64,000 nucleotides of DNA from Paramecium sonneborni. Lineage: Eukaryota; Ciliophora; Oligohymenophorea; Peniculida; Parameciidae. The translations under genes and the position numbers were made by a program. Under the pieces are notes generated by a model. That model was not told the DNA's origin. It saw only the letters and a list, made by a program, of their open reading frames with translations, and searched no databases. The stretch spans positions 436,982-500,981 of the forward strand of contig CAJJDN010000036.1 in NCBI GenBank assembly GCA_905182985.1. The letters are read 5' to 3'. Below are positions 1 to 11,743 of the stretch, in pieces. Position 1 is the first letter of the stretch. The number at the start of each line of letters is the position of its first letter.

Positions 1-1437
1 ATTATAGACAACACATTGTTCTTTATCAAGAATTTTTCCAGGTTTACAAGATGAAATTTTGCATATAGGACTTAAAGACAATTCATATGTTTAAACATCA
101 TCATCATAATTAATACATTTTTTACATTCACCAACATTATATAAATAAGTATAAAATCCTGATGGACATTAAAAACATTTAGATTATTATTTATTTATTC
201 CATAACCTTAAGGACATCCATTATAATAAATTGTACCTTATGAAGAATCTAAACCTGTTTTTATTATTAAATTATGATTCATAGGATCATCTAAAAATAT
301 TCTACCTCCACTTCCTTATCCACTAATTTTTGATCCTTACCCACCTTCAGCTAATACAATTCCATTTCCAAATAGATTTCCTCTTAATTAGATTGATCCA
401 CCAGAGCCTCCGCCATATATAATAGAATCATCTCTTTAAGAAGATCCACCATTAGCTTCAATTCTTCCATTAATTATATTATTAACACTCTATAAATAGA
501 TTACTCCTCCTCCATATCCTCCAAAGTAATTTCCACCTCCACCAGAACCTTCAAATAATGGATTAAATGGATTCCCATATGCTTCTCTTGGTACTAAATT
601 TTAACATTATCCATTAAAATCATTCACTTCTGATTTTGGTCTTCCACCAAAACCACCATGACTTCCTCCAGAAGATCCACATTTTAAAGTATATGAAAGC
701 ATCCAATCATAGAATCCACAACCATATCCTTATTATTCTTTGCATCCTAAACCTGTAGCATAAATTAATGATTTTTAATCTATTGTTATATTAGATTTAT
801 CTGCATATAAACCTATGCTACTTCCATATAATGAAGTATTTTATAAATGTACTTCATTAGAAGATATTCCTAAAGTGAAATTATCATTCAAATTATATGG
901 ATTTCTCTAAAATGATTTAACATCTCCTATCGTACTTGTATCACAATAGCCTTAATTACATAAACAATTTGCTCCAAGACATTTTTAAAAATGACAATAA
1001 ATTATAGAGTTTTCTAATTTTACATAATCAGAATAAATCATTAAAATATTGGTATTCATTCTAGTATTCCACAATTATAATGTTTCTGCTTTAATTATAA
1101 CTTTCTCGAAATATACAAACTCTATATTTTCAAGTATTATTTGTTATCCTTAAAAAACAAAATCAATTAAGTTTTCTCCTTTATTTTATTGAAATTATGA
1201 AGATTAGATTTTCATCGTTAAGCTTTTTAATGTAAATTTTTCAACTGAGGATTAATAATTTCCAATATTAAAGATAACATTATTCATAGTTATATTTTAA
1301 AAGTTCCATGCTGTTTCAACAAATACTTAAGCTTCACAATCTTTTATGATGCAATTATTTTGATTAAAACAATCTAAATATTATTATAAGCAATCTTAAA
1401 GGGCAAATGAAATATAAAAAGAAATGAGTAGGAACAT
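1..1437 (-). CDS. Secreted or surface Gly-rich/Cys-rich protein, 3' end outside window
   Basis: The minus-strand frame is open from the ATG at 1437 to the window edge (479 codons) with no TGA; TAA/TAG are read as Gln. It starts with a hydrophobic signal-peptide-like stretch (MFLLISFYISFALQDC). A middle part has scattered cysteines. A glycine-rich part follows around residues 260-380, for example IYGGGSGGSI. Near the window edge comes a Cys-rich part with CFQCPSGFY and GECKKC, like the GCC2/GCC3 (ephrin-receptor-like) repeats common in large ciliate surface proteins. No intron is needed to keep the frame. Function is unknown; a secreted or cell-surface role is inferred from the signal peptide and cysteine pattern. 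Confidence 0.8.
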
Positions 1438-1624
1438 TTTAATAATTTATTAAATAATAATAAGAAAATCATTTAGTATACGCAATGTATATAATAATAA
1501 TGAATAATATGAAATATGGAGATACAAAAAGTGTGACTTATTTAATCATATAGTTTCATATAAAAGCTAAATTAATCTAATCCATAGTTAAAATTTTTTT
1601 TAAAGAATTAACCTTTTTTCATAA

Positions 1625-2513
1625 ATGGGAGATTACATTAAAGCCTTAATTGAAACCTAAGTAATAGGAGCATTCAGGGTTGCATTAACAATGCCTTTAG
1701 AACATGTACTTGATAGAATAAAGACTTATAAGTAATCTAAACAAGGAATAACTTATATATAAGTATAATAATAGATTAAGTGTATAGAGTTACTTGGACA
1801 TAAAAGGAGCAAGAGGATTGATAGGATTGTATGATGGCTTTTATCCAAGCTTTTTGAGAAACATGGTGAAGCAATACTATAGATGGCCTATGATGATTTT
1901 CATTCCTTCGATGCTTAATGATTACATCCATAACTAATCAATAAATAAAATAATTACAGGGGCTTCAATTGGATTATTTGAAAGTTGTATCATTACACCA
2001 TTTGAGAGACTAAAAACACTAAAGATGACATCTATGGCTACAGGATTTGGCTATCTTAAATATATTACTTTGAATCTATTTATGTAGGATTCAGAATTCA
2101 AACTACGAGATAAGTGGTTTCATGGACAAATTATTTATATTGGGATCATAAAGTCCGTTATGCATTAAAAGCAGAACCTGGATAACCACTTTCTATAGTT
2201 AATTCATTGATTGCTTCATCTTTGAGTAGTATTCTTAACATTTTAGCAGGTAATATTCATCATCTATATTCTAGTTCATCCCTTTGATACAATCAAAACT
2301 CTAGTCTAAATGGAAGAAAACTAAAATTATAGAAAAATCTCTTTGTATTAGTCTTTTAAGATTGTCTATCAAAATTATGGTCTTACAGGTTTATATGCAG
2401 GATGGTAAGCTAGAATTATAGCTTATTTTTGTTAAGCTCTTCTTACAACTCCCACTATAGATTATTTAGAAAGAAATTATGGTATTTCTAAAACTAAAAA
2501 ATAATTATAATGA
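1625..2513 (+). CDS. Mitochondrial carrier family protein, with an apparent frameshift
   Basis: This is a solute carrier of the mitochondrial inner membrane (SLC25 type). Two introns of 25 nt are inferred at 1763-1787 and 2250-2274. The signature P-x-[DE]-x-x-[KR] elements are visible: MPLEHVLDR near the start, ITPFERLKT in the middle and VHPFDTIKT after the second intron. That gives the three-fold carrier layout in about 280 residues, the usual family size. The frame changes between about 2046 and 2075 with no GT-AG pair to explain it. After it the sequence resumes as VGFRIQTTRQ, a typical carrier segment. This is either a one-base sequence error or a real lesion. The substrate cannot be told. 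Confidence 0.8.
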
Positions 2514-2927
2514 GATTATATTCTCATATCTAGGTTGTATAGTTTTCATTTATTTTCACATTATCAACCTTTTTTAAATATATTCCTCTTTATTTAAATA
2601 AATTATTTATTTTTTTATTAATTTATTTTTTTCACAAACTTTGTTCATTAATCTTACCCTTTTTATATATATATTGAATTACTCTTTTTAAAGATTAATT
2701 CAATATAACTCATCCTTTATGGTATATTTAGATTTCAATAAATTTACATAGTTTTCTAAAATATTTTTTAAATTTTCTCTTAGAGTAATTAGTTTCTTTC
2801 TACTTTTTCTTTTTTATGAATAATTTTTAATTTTTTTTGTTAAAATCTTTAAGATTTTCTAATTGTTTGGAATCATTTTTAAGTAGAATAAATATTTTTT
2901 TCCATATAATATTTATTAAAATATTAA
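2514..2927. other. Intergenic spacer
   Basis: A very A+T-rich, T-run-rich stretch of 414 bases between two plus-strand genes. I see no frame, repeat or RNA structure in it. Confidence 0.6.
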
Positions 2928-5507
2928 ATGAAAAGAGAACTAAAAAAAGAGGAATTTAACTAGAAGTACAAGCCGTTTTAATAAAAATCCTCAAAGATCT
3001 TTACAACTAATTCTATTTCTTAAATAAATAAAGATTAATTTTGGATAAAAAAACGAAAGATAGGAGGAAAATATTAAGATTAATTTTAATAAGATATCAG
3101 AAAAGAAATCTAAAATTAATATAAGTTTGCTGAAAAATACCCAAATTAAGCTTTGAGAATTAGTGATTTTACTACATATAAAAAAAAGTAGTTTTTTATT
3201 GTCATTAAAATTGCTTATTTTTATGGTGATTCATGTCAACCTATTTTATGTTATGCAAAACAGAATTGTCAGGATGATGAAAAGGGATTAAAGTAAAAAA
3301 TAAATTTAAGTCTTAAACTATTAGAAATCTAAAAAACATTATCCTAATGGGAAATTTCCCACTTGAATATAAAGCCTAATAATTTACTATATTTTGAGGA
3401 TGATATTCTCTTAACAGATTTTGGAAGTAATAGAACATTTTATTAAAATTACATTAAATAATTTTCAGCATAGAAAGAAAAGATATGGCAATAAGAATAC
3501 TGCTAATATAATCCTAAAGCAGTATTAGAAATACTGGATGATATAGATTATCTAAGAGAAGTATAATTGAATGAATTAAGAGTTAAGATGACTTAAGCTA
3601 AAAAATCAAAAAAAATAGAAGATACCCTTTGTGATTCTTATTTAGATTCTTGGGCTATAGGAGTAATCATAATTCAAATATTTTTTCCAGAGGAAATTCT
3701 CAAAGGGGAAATAAATATCAAATCCTGTTTAGCAATGAATATCGAAAAATTAGATGAAAAAATAAAAATAATTAAAGAAATTGATAGTAATATTGGTACT
3801 GAATTAAAAGAATTATTTTATCCTACTTATGAATATTCTCAAAAATAAGATAATAAAATTATTTTTTAGTCTTCTTTAATGATTGATAAGGATATTGGAA
3901 ATAAACTTAAAATAGAGTAAAAAGATGAAGTTATTGAACCTATTGTTCCAATCATTCCTTTAGAAAATATAGACAGTAAAACTATATTTATTCATCACGA
4001 ACTTGTTTCATCGTTAAATAAATCTATGCTTTTATTAAAGGGATAAAAAATTTCAGTATTAAAAGACTTTTTAGCTGAAAATGCCTTGGATAAAAAAATT
4101 TATAGAGTTTTGGATTTTCATGAGTTATTACAACTTGATCTTTGTGATATTAAACTGTATTTAGAAGAACTTTAAAAGATTTGTAATTAATATGAAGAAA
4201 AAATATAAGTTTTGATTAAAAACAATATATTTCTAGCTGAAAATAGGTAGAAGGCATTAGAATATTACTTCAATATTCATTAAGAATTACCAGAACCGAA
4301 CATAATTTATTACTATAATAAATTAGAATTGTATATGATTTCGTAGATGGAATAGTTTTAAATTAAATTTGAAACAGAAAGCAAATTATTATTGCCATAC
4401 TTTTCATCTGAAATGATAAAATAATTAAAAAAACTAAGAAAAAAGGAAATCAAGATTGATGCCAATTTCAATATCAATTTATAAGATTAAGAATAAAAGA
4501 TAACTTCAATTTATTATTTAGATAAAAATAACAATCCACATCATACAGAAATTTTGGAAATTAAGTAAAGAGAAAAAAAAATATATGGTTTTGAAATATT
4601 CCCATTTAATTTGTCATTAAAAACAAGATTTAAAGTAAGAGAGTTCATTTAATTTAAAAAACCTGAATGTTTGTTGTAATAAGAAGAATATGATTCTATA
4701 ACTACAAAAGTCTAAAGGGAATATTTAAATGTATTATATAGTTGTTTAGATGATAATCAAAGAGATATTAGTAAATATTTAAAAGCAATCAATGAAATTT
4801 TTCCAAAGGTCAAATAAGTTGATAAAAGAAAATATTTCAAGGTATATATACAATAAGATATGTTACCAAAAGAATTAGACCCTCAAATTTCAGATTTTTT
4901 ATAGCAAAACTTCGGTTATTTAATGAAAATAAATCGTAAATATAAAGAGTATTTAAAATAATTTGAAGACTTTTAGATAACAAGCAAATATAATGGATTT
5001 TTAGTTAATAAAAAATGTCATGGTTTAGGGTTTAGATAGATAAATGAAAATTTTATTTAGTTTGGCATATTTAAATATGGATAATTATTATGGGGTTGGG
5101 AACTAGTTAAAAAGGAATAAAGGATTTATTTATATAAAGGATAGTTTGATAATAATAAAAAACAGGGTGATGGAGTTTTAAAAGTATTTTTTCCGTAACT
5201 AATTAAAAAAGTCAATTATTATAGATTAATGCTGAAATCTAAGGGTTATTTCTAGGACGATTAATAAGTTAACTTCGGATAAGAAATAGATTATGAATAA
5301 GGATTTAGTTATAATGGAGAATTTTAAAATAGTAAAAAGGAGGGATATGGTTAAAAAATAGCCCTTTAGGAAAATAGGAAAGATAAATATATATAATACA
5401 GGGGGACCTTTGTAAATAATTTAGAACATGGTAAAGGGAAATGGTTAAATTAGGATAAAACTGAAAGAGATGTTGAATTCAGAAATGGTAAATTAATTAC
5501 TTAATGA
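2928..5507 (+). CDS. Pseudokinase-like protein with C-terminal MORN repeats
   Basis: A single 860-codon frame with no intron, ending in TGA. The N-terminal third looks like a degenerate protein kinase. The catalytic loop reads SHLNIKPNN (His at residue 145), where active kinases have H-R-D, so the catalytic Asp is Asn. The metal-binding motif survives as TDFGS (Asp at about residue 164). A conserved-looking later segment, DSWAIGVIIIQIFFP, matches subdomain IX. The glycine-rich loop is not obvious. The middle is long, charged and helical. Residues from about 680 to the end carry MORN-like repeats (for example YKGQFDNNKKQGDGVLK, FSYNGEFQNSKKEGYG and YRGTFVNNLEHGKGKW), which often bind membranes or serve as scaffolds. 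A catalytically dead scaffold is inferred. Confidence 0.75.
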
Positions 5508-6203
5508 CAAAATAAATTAGTTTTTATATTTTCAATTATTTAATAAATCAAGAAAATATAAATAAACAATTTCAAAATAATCGATCATTAAATCAATAAC
5601 TATTTGATTAATGATTAAATTTTTTTGTGCTTATAATTTTTAAGTTGAGTTCTGTTTAATTATAGTTTTTTTTCCTTAATTAATCAATATTAAAAAAATT
5701 TCTTTTTATTAAATCTTAATTATCTTGATGTGTAAATATATTTATAATTGAGAGTAATCTTGAATTTTATATATAAAATTGATAATTTTTTGAAAATTGT
5801 AAAGAAAATATTTTTTGAAAATCTTATAAAACAATTTTAAAATAATATTGTTTAAAAAATCAGATTTTTGTAATAATTATTTACTTTAATAATTTTCTTA
5901 TGAAGTCTTATAAAAATTGATATATAGGGAACCTGGAAATTGAGAATTTTGGGAAATTTGATCAATAACAATTAACAAAAAATGGAGTGGATTTTATTAA
6001 TAAAATTTAATATAAGATAATAAATGATAAAGAACAATAAGAATTTGAATATAAGTGTAATTAGAAATTTTTATAGGTATTAGGATTGTAGATATTTGAA
6101 GGTAAAAAAAGTGCAAAATATAGTATACAATAATTAAAAAATTTTCCTGGTAAAGAATATCCTTAAAAAGGGTGAAAAATTACAATGAAAGATAATAAAA
6201 AAA
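5508..6203. other. Spacer with a possible coding remnant
   Basis: Positions 5508-5930 are A+T-rich with no recognisable feature. About 5935-6175 holds a plus-strand open stretch of some 80 codons without ATG, ending in TGA just before the next gene. It could be a remnant or an unmodelled small exon. I could not assign it. Confidence 0.35.
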
Positions 6204-8138
6204 ATGGATATTGAATAAGAAAATGATAAAGTTGTAGATTCGAATGTGAATAATGAAGAATAAATAGATAATAATAATAATAGCGAGTAACAAGGAGTAG
6301 TATAAATAAATACAGAAGGAAATCAGATAAATCATAGTGTAATAGACTGTGAAGTTTAATTACCTGCTGCAGCAATAAAATTAGATAAATAAGAGCCTTT
6401 AAAACATGAACATGCAATAGGGTAGAGTATAAGATCAGAATAATTGAGATTATAGATTGGTAAAAAGTTAGCAGAGAATCCAGATTTTTATTAAAAAAGT
6501 AAATGGCTAGGAATAAATGCATCAAGCACAACAACAAAATAATTACCATTTTAAGGAGAGAGAAATGCTTATAATTTTTGGAAATCATAAGTAACAAATG
6601 ATGCAAAAGATATATATTATTCATTGTTTCATAGATAGATAGTGTAAAGTATATTAAAAATGATAAATGATTAGATGAAAGATCATTTTTCTGAGTAACA
6701 TGAGAAAGATGTAAAAAAAAGGTTGTTTAAGTTGGATCAGATTTATGAGTATTTTGGAGTTAAGATATTGATGGGTTATAATAGAATGCCTGATCCAGAA
6801 GATTATTTTAATGATAAGTTACCTTTTCGTAATAAGATAGGAGAATTAATAAAGGTTGGTAGATTTAAATTTTTAGAATAAAATACAAATTTAAGAGATG
6901 AAGTAATGATTTAAGCAAAGTATCATAATCTAAAGTAAGAAGATGTAGAAAAGAAATTCAAAGTTGAAGGAGAAGTTTATAGTTATTTAACAAAGAAATT
7001 GAATAAGAAATTTCGAATATCTCATGATGCAGGATAATGTTTAGCAATAATAAAAAACAATTTATTTGAAGCATAAGATTTATAAGGAAGATCGATAGAA
7101 TGTATATTACTTATGGATGTTTAAACATAATATATAATAGCAATTAGATTTTGTTATAGAGAGAATATCAGTAATACAATATTTAATATGTTGGATCCAT
7201 ATAAACATAAGAATCACAAATTGTATTTTTAGTAAGAATTATTAACTCTTGAATAAGTATAAATATTAGTAGAATTCTTTGCTATATATTCATGTGGTAT
7301 ATTAGCAACAAGTACATAGACATCAAAGATAGATTTTAAAGAAGGATTAGTTACAAATAATCATGTTATGCTTCTTAAATTATTAACACCAAATTAAACA
7401 GATTTCAAAGTATTTGCTTCTACAGCTGATGGTTTTCATAGAAATACTAGTTAAGATAAAAAGAGTTATGCAGTTGTTATTTATTAAGAATATATTAAAT
7501 TAGTAGAATAATTTCCTGCTTTGTCAGATGCTTATAAATGTTTATTTTCATCTGCTACTGTTAATGGAGCTATTTATACTGAAATGTAAGAAATTGTTAT
7601 TTGGAATAGTTTTGTTGCTTTTAAAAGTATTTAAAAAGTTAATTCTTAAATTAATTTTTTAGAATTTAGACTTACTTTAGCTAAATAATTATTAAGAACA
7701 AAAATGAAAAATATTCCTAATGTTTCAGAAACACATCATACACTTTAAAATGCTTAACCAAGATTTTCTACTATAGGAATTGTGACTGATATTATGGGTA
7801 GTTTTAATCCTCAAGATATGGAATTATTACCTAAAATTAATTTCCATATTCCTAGGAAATGTAATCCACCTGCTAAATTATAGAATAAACTAGTTTGTTT
7901 AGTTTGTAAGAAAGTTCCAACTGAAATGGTAGAATGTGAATCATGCTCTGAAATTTCAGGTAAACTAATAACATTATGTGCCACTGAATGTTTTTCATTA
8001 TTTCATTAAGAACCTAAAAAGTATGTATAATCAGCAATGGATTTACCAGTTCTTTAATAATCAGCTTAGTTTGAATAATCAACACTTGGTAATTCAGAAG
8101 CTTATTAATAGTCTTATATTAATAGACAAAGTAGATGA
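6204..8138 (+). CDS. PiggyMac-like protein (domesticated PiggyBac-type transposase, catalytic residues degenerate)
   Basis: A 645-codon intronless frame; the next upstream ATG runs into TGA, which decides the start. The family is seen from order and pattern. A typical PiggyBac N-terminal segment, MGYNRMPDPEDYFND, lies near residue 190. The RNase-H-like core follows, with LLMDVQTQYIIA (compare the D-x-x-T-x-Y strand of the family). A KLYFQQELLT segment stands where the family has the second catalytic Asp. The closing helices read FLEFRLTLAKQLL. A Cys/His-rich C-terminal zinc domain (CLVCKKVPTEMVECESC) lies near residues 565-595. The second Asp is Gln and the third Asp position is not conserved, so it should not cut DNA alone. 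In Paramecium, PiggyMac and its PiggyMac-like partners excise internal eliminated sequences in the developing macronucleus; a partner role is inferred. No inverted repeats flank it. The exact PGML group cannot be told here. Confidence 0.85.
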
Positions 8139-8297
8139 TATTCCTTCATTTTCATATTTCATTAAAATCAATTATTATTTTAATATATATTACTCTCTCA
8201 TTTCTTTTTTATTTTTCATAATTAAGAATAAATATTACTATTGATTTTTTTAATATTAAATTAAATATTTATATGGTTATTAAAAATAAAAAATTTA

Positions 8298-8371
8298 CGC
8301 CCGAACAGGGTCTCGATCCCTGGACCTAGAGATTAAGAGTCTCTCGCTCTACCAAGCTGAGCTATCCGGGC
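8298..8371 (-). tRNA. tRNA-Lys(CTT)
   Basis: A 74-nt cloverleaf on the minus strand. The acceptor stem GCCCGGA pairs with TTCGGGC, including one G-T pair. The D-arm is GCTC/GAGC. The anticodon stem AGAGA/TCTCT encloses loop CTCTTAA with anticodon CTT. The T-arm CAGGG/CCCTG encloses a loop starting ATCGAGA, where a canonical tRNA would have TTC, and the discriminator base is G. There is no intron and CCA is not encoded, as usual in eukaryotes. Its GC content stands out sharply from the surroundings. Confidence 0.95.
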
Positions 8372-8950
8372 GTATTAAATTAATTCCTCTCCATTTTCTT
8401 ATGAAATGGATAGAAAATTTACCATTTTTATATTACATTATATAAACTAATTTTCATTATAAGAGCTAAAAATATTATCGAAATAGATCTAAGATCTTTG
8501 TTCTCATTATATTGTAATTCTAATTTCAGTTTTATCTACTTTATATCTTCAAGTACTTTCTTATATTAAATCTCTTTTGTACAATTTTATTTTTCATGCA
8601 AAACAAATGCTACCAAAGAGATTTCTAAAATAATCAAAAACTTATTTTTATCTTAAAATGCCTGCTTTTCAAAAAGGTATATATCCTATTAATGAAAATT
8701 ACTTTAATACTTCAAATTTGTTTCTTCATATTCTCCTTTTAAACAAAAAATAACATATTTTACTTTTATAGATTCATCAAATTGTTATCGATTTCTTCAT
8801 TTTGCTGATATTAAGTGTTTGCATAAATTTATTTTTTAATATATCGCATTTCTTTTTATTGATTCCTTTTTCTAAAATTATCAAGTATTTCATTCTCTTT
8901 AAAAGATCATTAAGAATTTATATCTTTAATGCTTAAATTATGTATTATCC
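8372..8950. other. Intergenic spacer
   Basis: A+T-rich sequence downstream of the tRNA. TGA is frequent in all frames and I find nothing recognisable. Confidence 0.5.
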
Positions 8951-8959
8951 ATGACATAT

Positions 8960-9690
8960 ATTATGCTTACAAAAATAAATATATCATTTTGTGAACATAA
9001 TTCCAAAAAATGATCGAATCATTTTTCTAAAAATTAACAGATTTCAGGTCATTTATTAGCTATATTACCTAAGTATATAAGAATCTATGAAATAAAATTA
9101 GTCATAACATCTCTTTAATCTTATGCATCTGTTAATGATAAAAGTAGTTGATACATATAGTATGGTTTTTTATCATATTTTTATAATATGTTCTCTTTTT
9201 GCACTTACAGATTTCATTATATGTGAGTAAAACGATGACTTTTATAAAAAATTTCAAAAAAGTCAAGATTTATGAAATTTTAATGATTAAAGTAGATCTT
9301 ATTGTTATTGTTAAAAATAAAAAGAATGATTACAGATATTAGCTAGAGTTCTAATTACATCATATTAAACTTCTTTTATCATTAAATTAGGAATGCTATG
9401 TTATAATTTATTATTTATAATTAAAAATTCTTTATTCTAAGCAAGTTTTACACTTTTGTTGATGGAAACACTAATTAAATACAAATTAATGTAGCTTCTT
9501 TAAGTCTTAAACTTTCTAATTTAATAAAAATAAATAAATTTAATGTATTAAGTTTGTTAATCCAATTGTCTTTTAGTTTTATTTGATTATGTTGGTAAGT
9601 TAGAATTATTTTTTAATTAAATATTCTTTCTCTATCCATTCTACGAATTTTTAGATCGAAAAGCTTCTTTTTTTTGTGCGGGATATTCTT
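8960..9690 (-). pseudogene. Decayed ARM-repeat (importin-alpha-like) gene
   Basis: Short minus-strand segments in different frames look like armadillo repeats: RTLANICNH, ILIYLGNIANK and SWIIHNLSIK. They appear in an order that fits an importin-alpha-like array. They are interrupted by several in-frame TGA codons and frame changes with no plausible 20-30 nt introns. The segments immediately follow the zinc-knuckle gene on the same strand. The assignment to the importin-alpha group is tentative; decay itself is better supported. No intact product is expected. Confidence 0.35.
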
Positions 9691-9718
9691 AAGGATTATG
9701 AAATATATAATAATAAAA

Positions 9719-10782
9719 TCAATAAAATTATTTTGACTACTTTTTCTATCTTTTCTTATTTTTTCTTAATTTATTATTATTCATCCTTTTAGTATTAGGT
9801 GATTCTTCTGACCATATTGAATATTATGAAGATGATTCTTATTCATGATATTTTAATTTTTAGATAGTTTTAATAGTTTTATGTGGTAAATTTTAAGTTT
9901 ATTCTTAAAAATTTTTCTATTTATTTGGATTTTAATGTTAATGATGATGCTAATTTTGATGTTAATGATGATGTTAATTACTATGATGTTAATGATGATG
10001 ATGTGAATGATGATGTTAATTATTATGTTTAGAGGAGTGATCTATTTTATTCATTTTTTCTCTTTCTTTTAACTCTTTTCCTTCACAATAAAGTAAATCA
10101 TATTTTTTATACCCTTTAGAGAAACAATTCAAATGTCCTTTTTCCTAACAATTTAAACATAAAAGATCTTTAAGTCTTTGTTTATCTTTTTCAAATATAT
10201 TTTCATCATCTATAATGATAACATTACAATCTTTAGATTTATGTCCCTTTTTGTTACATCTATGACATTTGTAGCCTTCAACATCACAATCTTTTGCCAT
10301 ATGCCCAAATTGATTGCATTTAAAACACAAACTATTAGGACATTTTAAGAAATAATGATCTCCTAAGCAAAATCGACATGTCAGTTTAGGTTCAGCAACA
10401 TCTTCAACACACCATTTTTCATAATGGCCAGGCTTTGGTTATCAGTAGCAATTACTTGTTTGCATCTTCGACATACTCCTTTTGAGAGTACATCAATACT
10501 ATCAAGATTAAAGTATCTGGTCTACACTTCAACTGATTAATCAGGATCTTCTTCTTTATCTTCATCTTCTTTAACAAATCTGGCTATCTTATCTACTAAG
10601 TTAGTTTATTATGTGATTCTATCTTTGATTTGATTATACACATTATAAATTCTTGGATCTTGGTCCCCTACTCTTTCAGATCTAACTTAATTATCTGATA
10701 TCGAACATAACGGGACAACTTCCACTACATAAGCTGTTGGTAAGTAATTATTAAGATCAAACTAATTGTAAAGACCATTCAT
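9719..10782 (-). CDS. CCHC zinc-knuckle protein with His/Gln/Asn-rich and basic tail
   Basis: Two exons joined by a 23-nt intron at 10433-10455; exons of 327 and 714 nt give 346 residues. Zinc knuckles of the C-x2-C-x4-H-x4-C type occur in series from about residue 105. They are [14 protein letters not shown] (created by the splice), [41 protein letters not shown] and CLNCQEKGHLNC. A His/Gln/Asn-rich run follows (about 9920-10025, from CAT/CAA/TAA codon repeats), then a lysine/arginine-rich end. Such proteins bind single-stranded nucleic acid, as in CNBP/Gis2 or RNA surveillance factors; RNA binding is inferred. The N-terminus has no recognised domain. The NAK-like kinase gene on the same strand ends 53 bases upstream. 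Confidence 0.9.
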
Positions 10783-10835
10783 TAATTTATTTATAATGAG
10801 AATTAATATAATTTATTTTATAAAAATCCTCATAA

Positions 10836-11710
10836 TCATCCACCATAAAGTAATAATTTTATTTCCTTTAAATTCGGTCTCTTTCTTGGATCCTGTTGTA
10901 ACATTTTCTAAATAAGTATTAAAGTGTTCTCAGAAAGTTAAGATTCCGGAAATTCAAAAATAGCTTCTACAATAAAGAGTTTATTAATATCTTAGAAAGG
11001 AGACTTCCTAAAACATAAACTGTATAAGATGCATCCTAATTGCCATATATCAACTTTGGTATCAACTATTTGTTATCTAAAAACATCGATCATTTCTGGA
11101 GGCCTGTAAGTTATTGTAGTTATTTTATTAAATAATTCGTCCATCTGATTCTATTAATCTTAATTTAATTGACTAATATCAATTATTTCATTTGAGGCTG
11201 AACCAAAATCACAAATTTTACAAGTACCTCGTTTTATAATTATGTTTTCCAACTTCAAATCTCTATGACTAATTTATTCTGCATGTAAAACTTCTAATCC
11301 ATCTACTATCTATTTAAATATCTCTATTGTTCTTTATTCTGTTAATATCTCTTATTATAACATCAATTATAAATTCATCTCACATAATTCCATCACTATA
11401 CAAAAAAACAACTTATTTTAAATCCTTACTTCCCCATAATCAATCAATTTCACTATATTTGGGTGTTCAGGCAATCTTTTCTTTTTATTCATTCTTATAA
11501 CTATACCATCATATTTATTTCTTATCTTGCCATTAAATAAATTTCCTAGGAATTTATTAACATTCTTTTTATTGCAAATCCTTCACATTTCCAAATTTAA
11601 GAGTATCCTCCTACATCTATCAATTCTTCTTCTTTATATCTTCCTTTACTTAATCTATATATTTAAGGACTGTTGGTTATCTCTAGTTTTCTTGATAAAC
11701 ACTTTAACAT
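10836..11710 (-). CDS. Serine/threonine protein kinase, NAK (AAK1/GAK)-like
   Basis: Exon 1 (11710-11507), a 26-nt intron (11481-11506) and exon 2 (11480-10836) give 282 residues, essentially a bare kinase domain. Visible motifs in order are VGGYSQIWKC (glycine loop), FAIKRM (Lys), an alpha-C region, EHPNIVKLIDYG, the loop SHRDLKLENI (Asp near residue 139), KICDFGSAS and TYRPPEM. They are followed by VDIWQLGCILYSLCF and DPRKRP. The D-x-G-S-A and T-x-R-x-PE-M pattern resembles the Numb-associated kinases AAK1, GAK and BIKE, which act on clathrin adaptors. The start ATG lies 34 bases after the stop of the ubiquitin-like gene. Confidence 0.9.
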
Positions 11711-11743
11711 TTAAATTTTAAATTAATATTCAATCGTAATAGA

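Noticed and set aside
6163..6624. Minus-strand hydrophobic frame
   Set aside because: It is the reverse shadow of the Gln/Asn-rich start of the PiggyMac-like gene.
6204..8138. Active PiggyBac transposon
   Set aside because: Catalytic acidic residues are replaced and no terminal repeats or TTAA duplications are seen at the ends.
9940..10025. Trinucleotide microsatellite (ATG/CAT repeats)
   Set aside because: It lies in the coding frame of the zinc-knuckle gene and encodes its His/Gln/Asn-rich tract, so it is not a separate feature.
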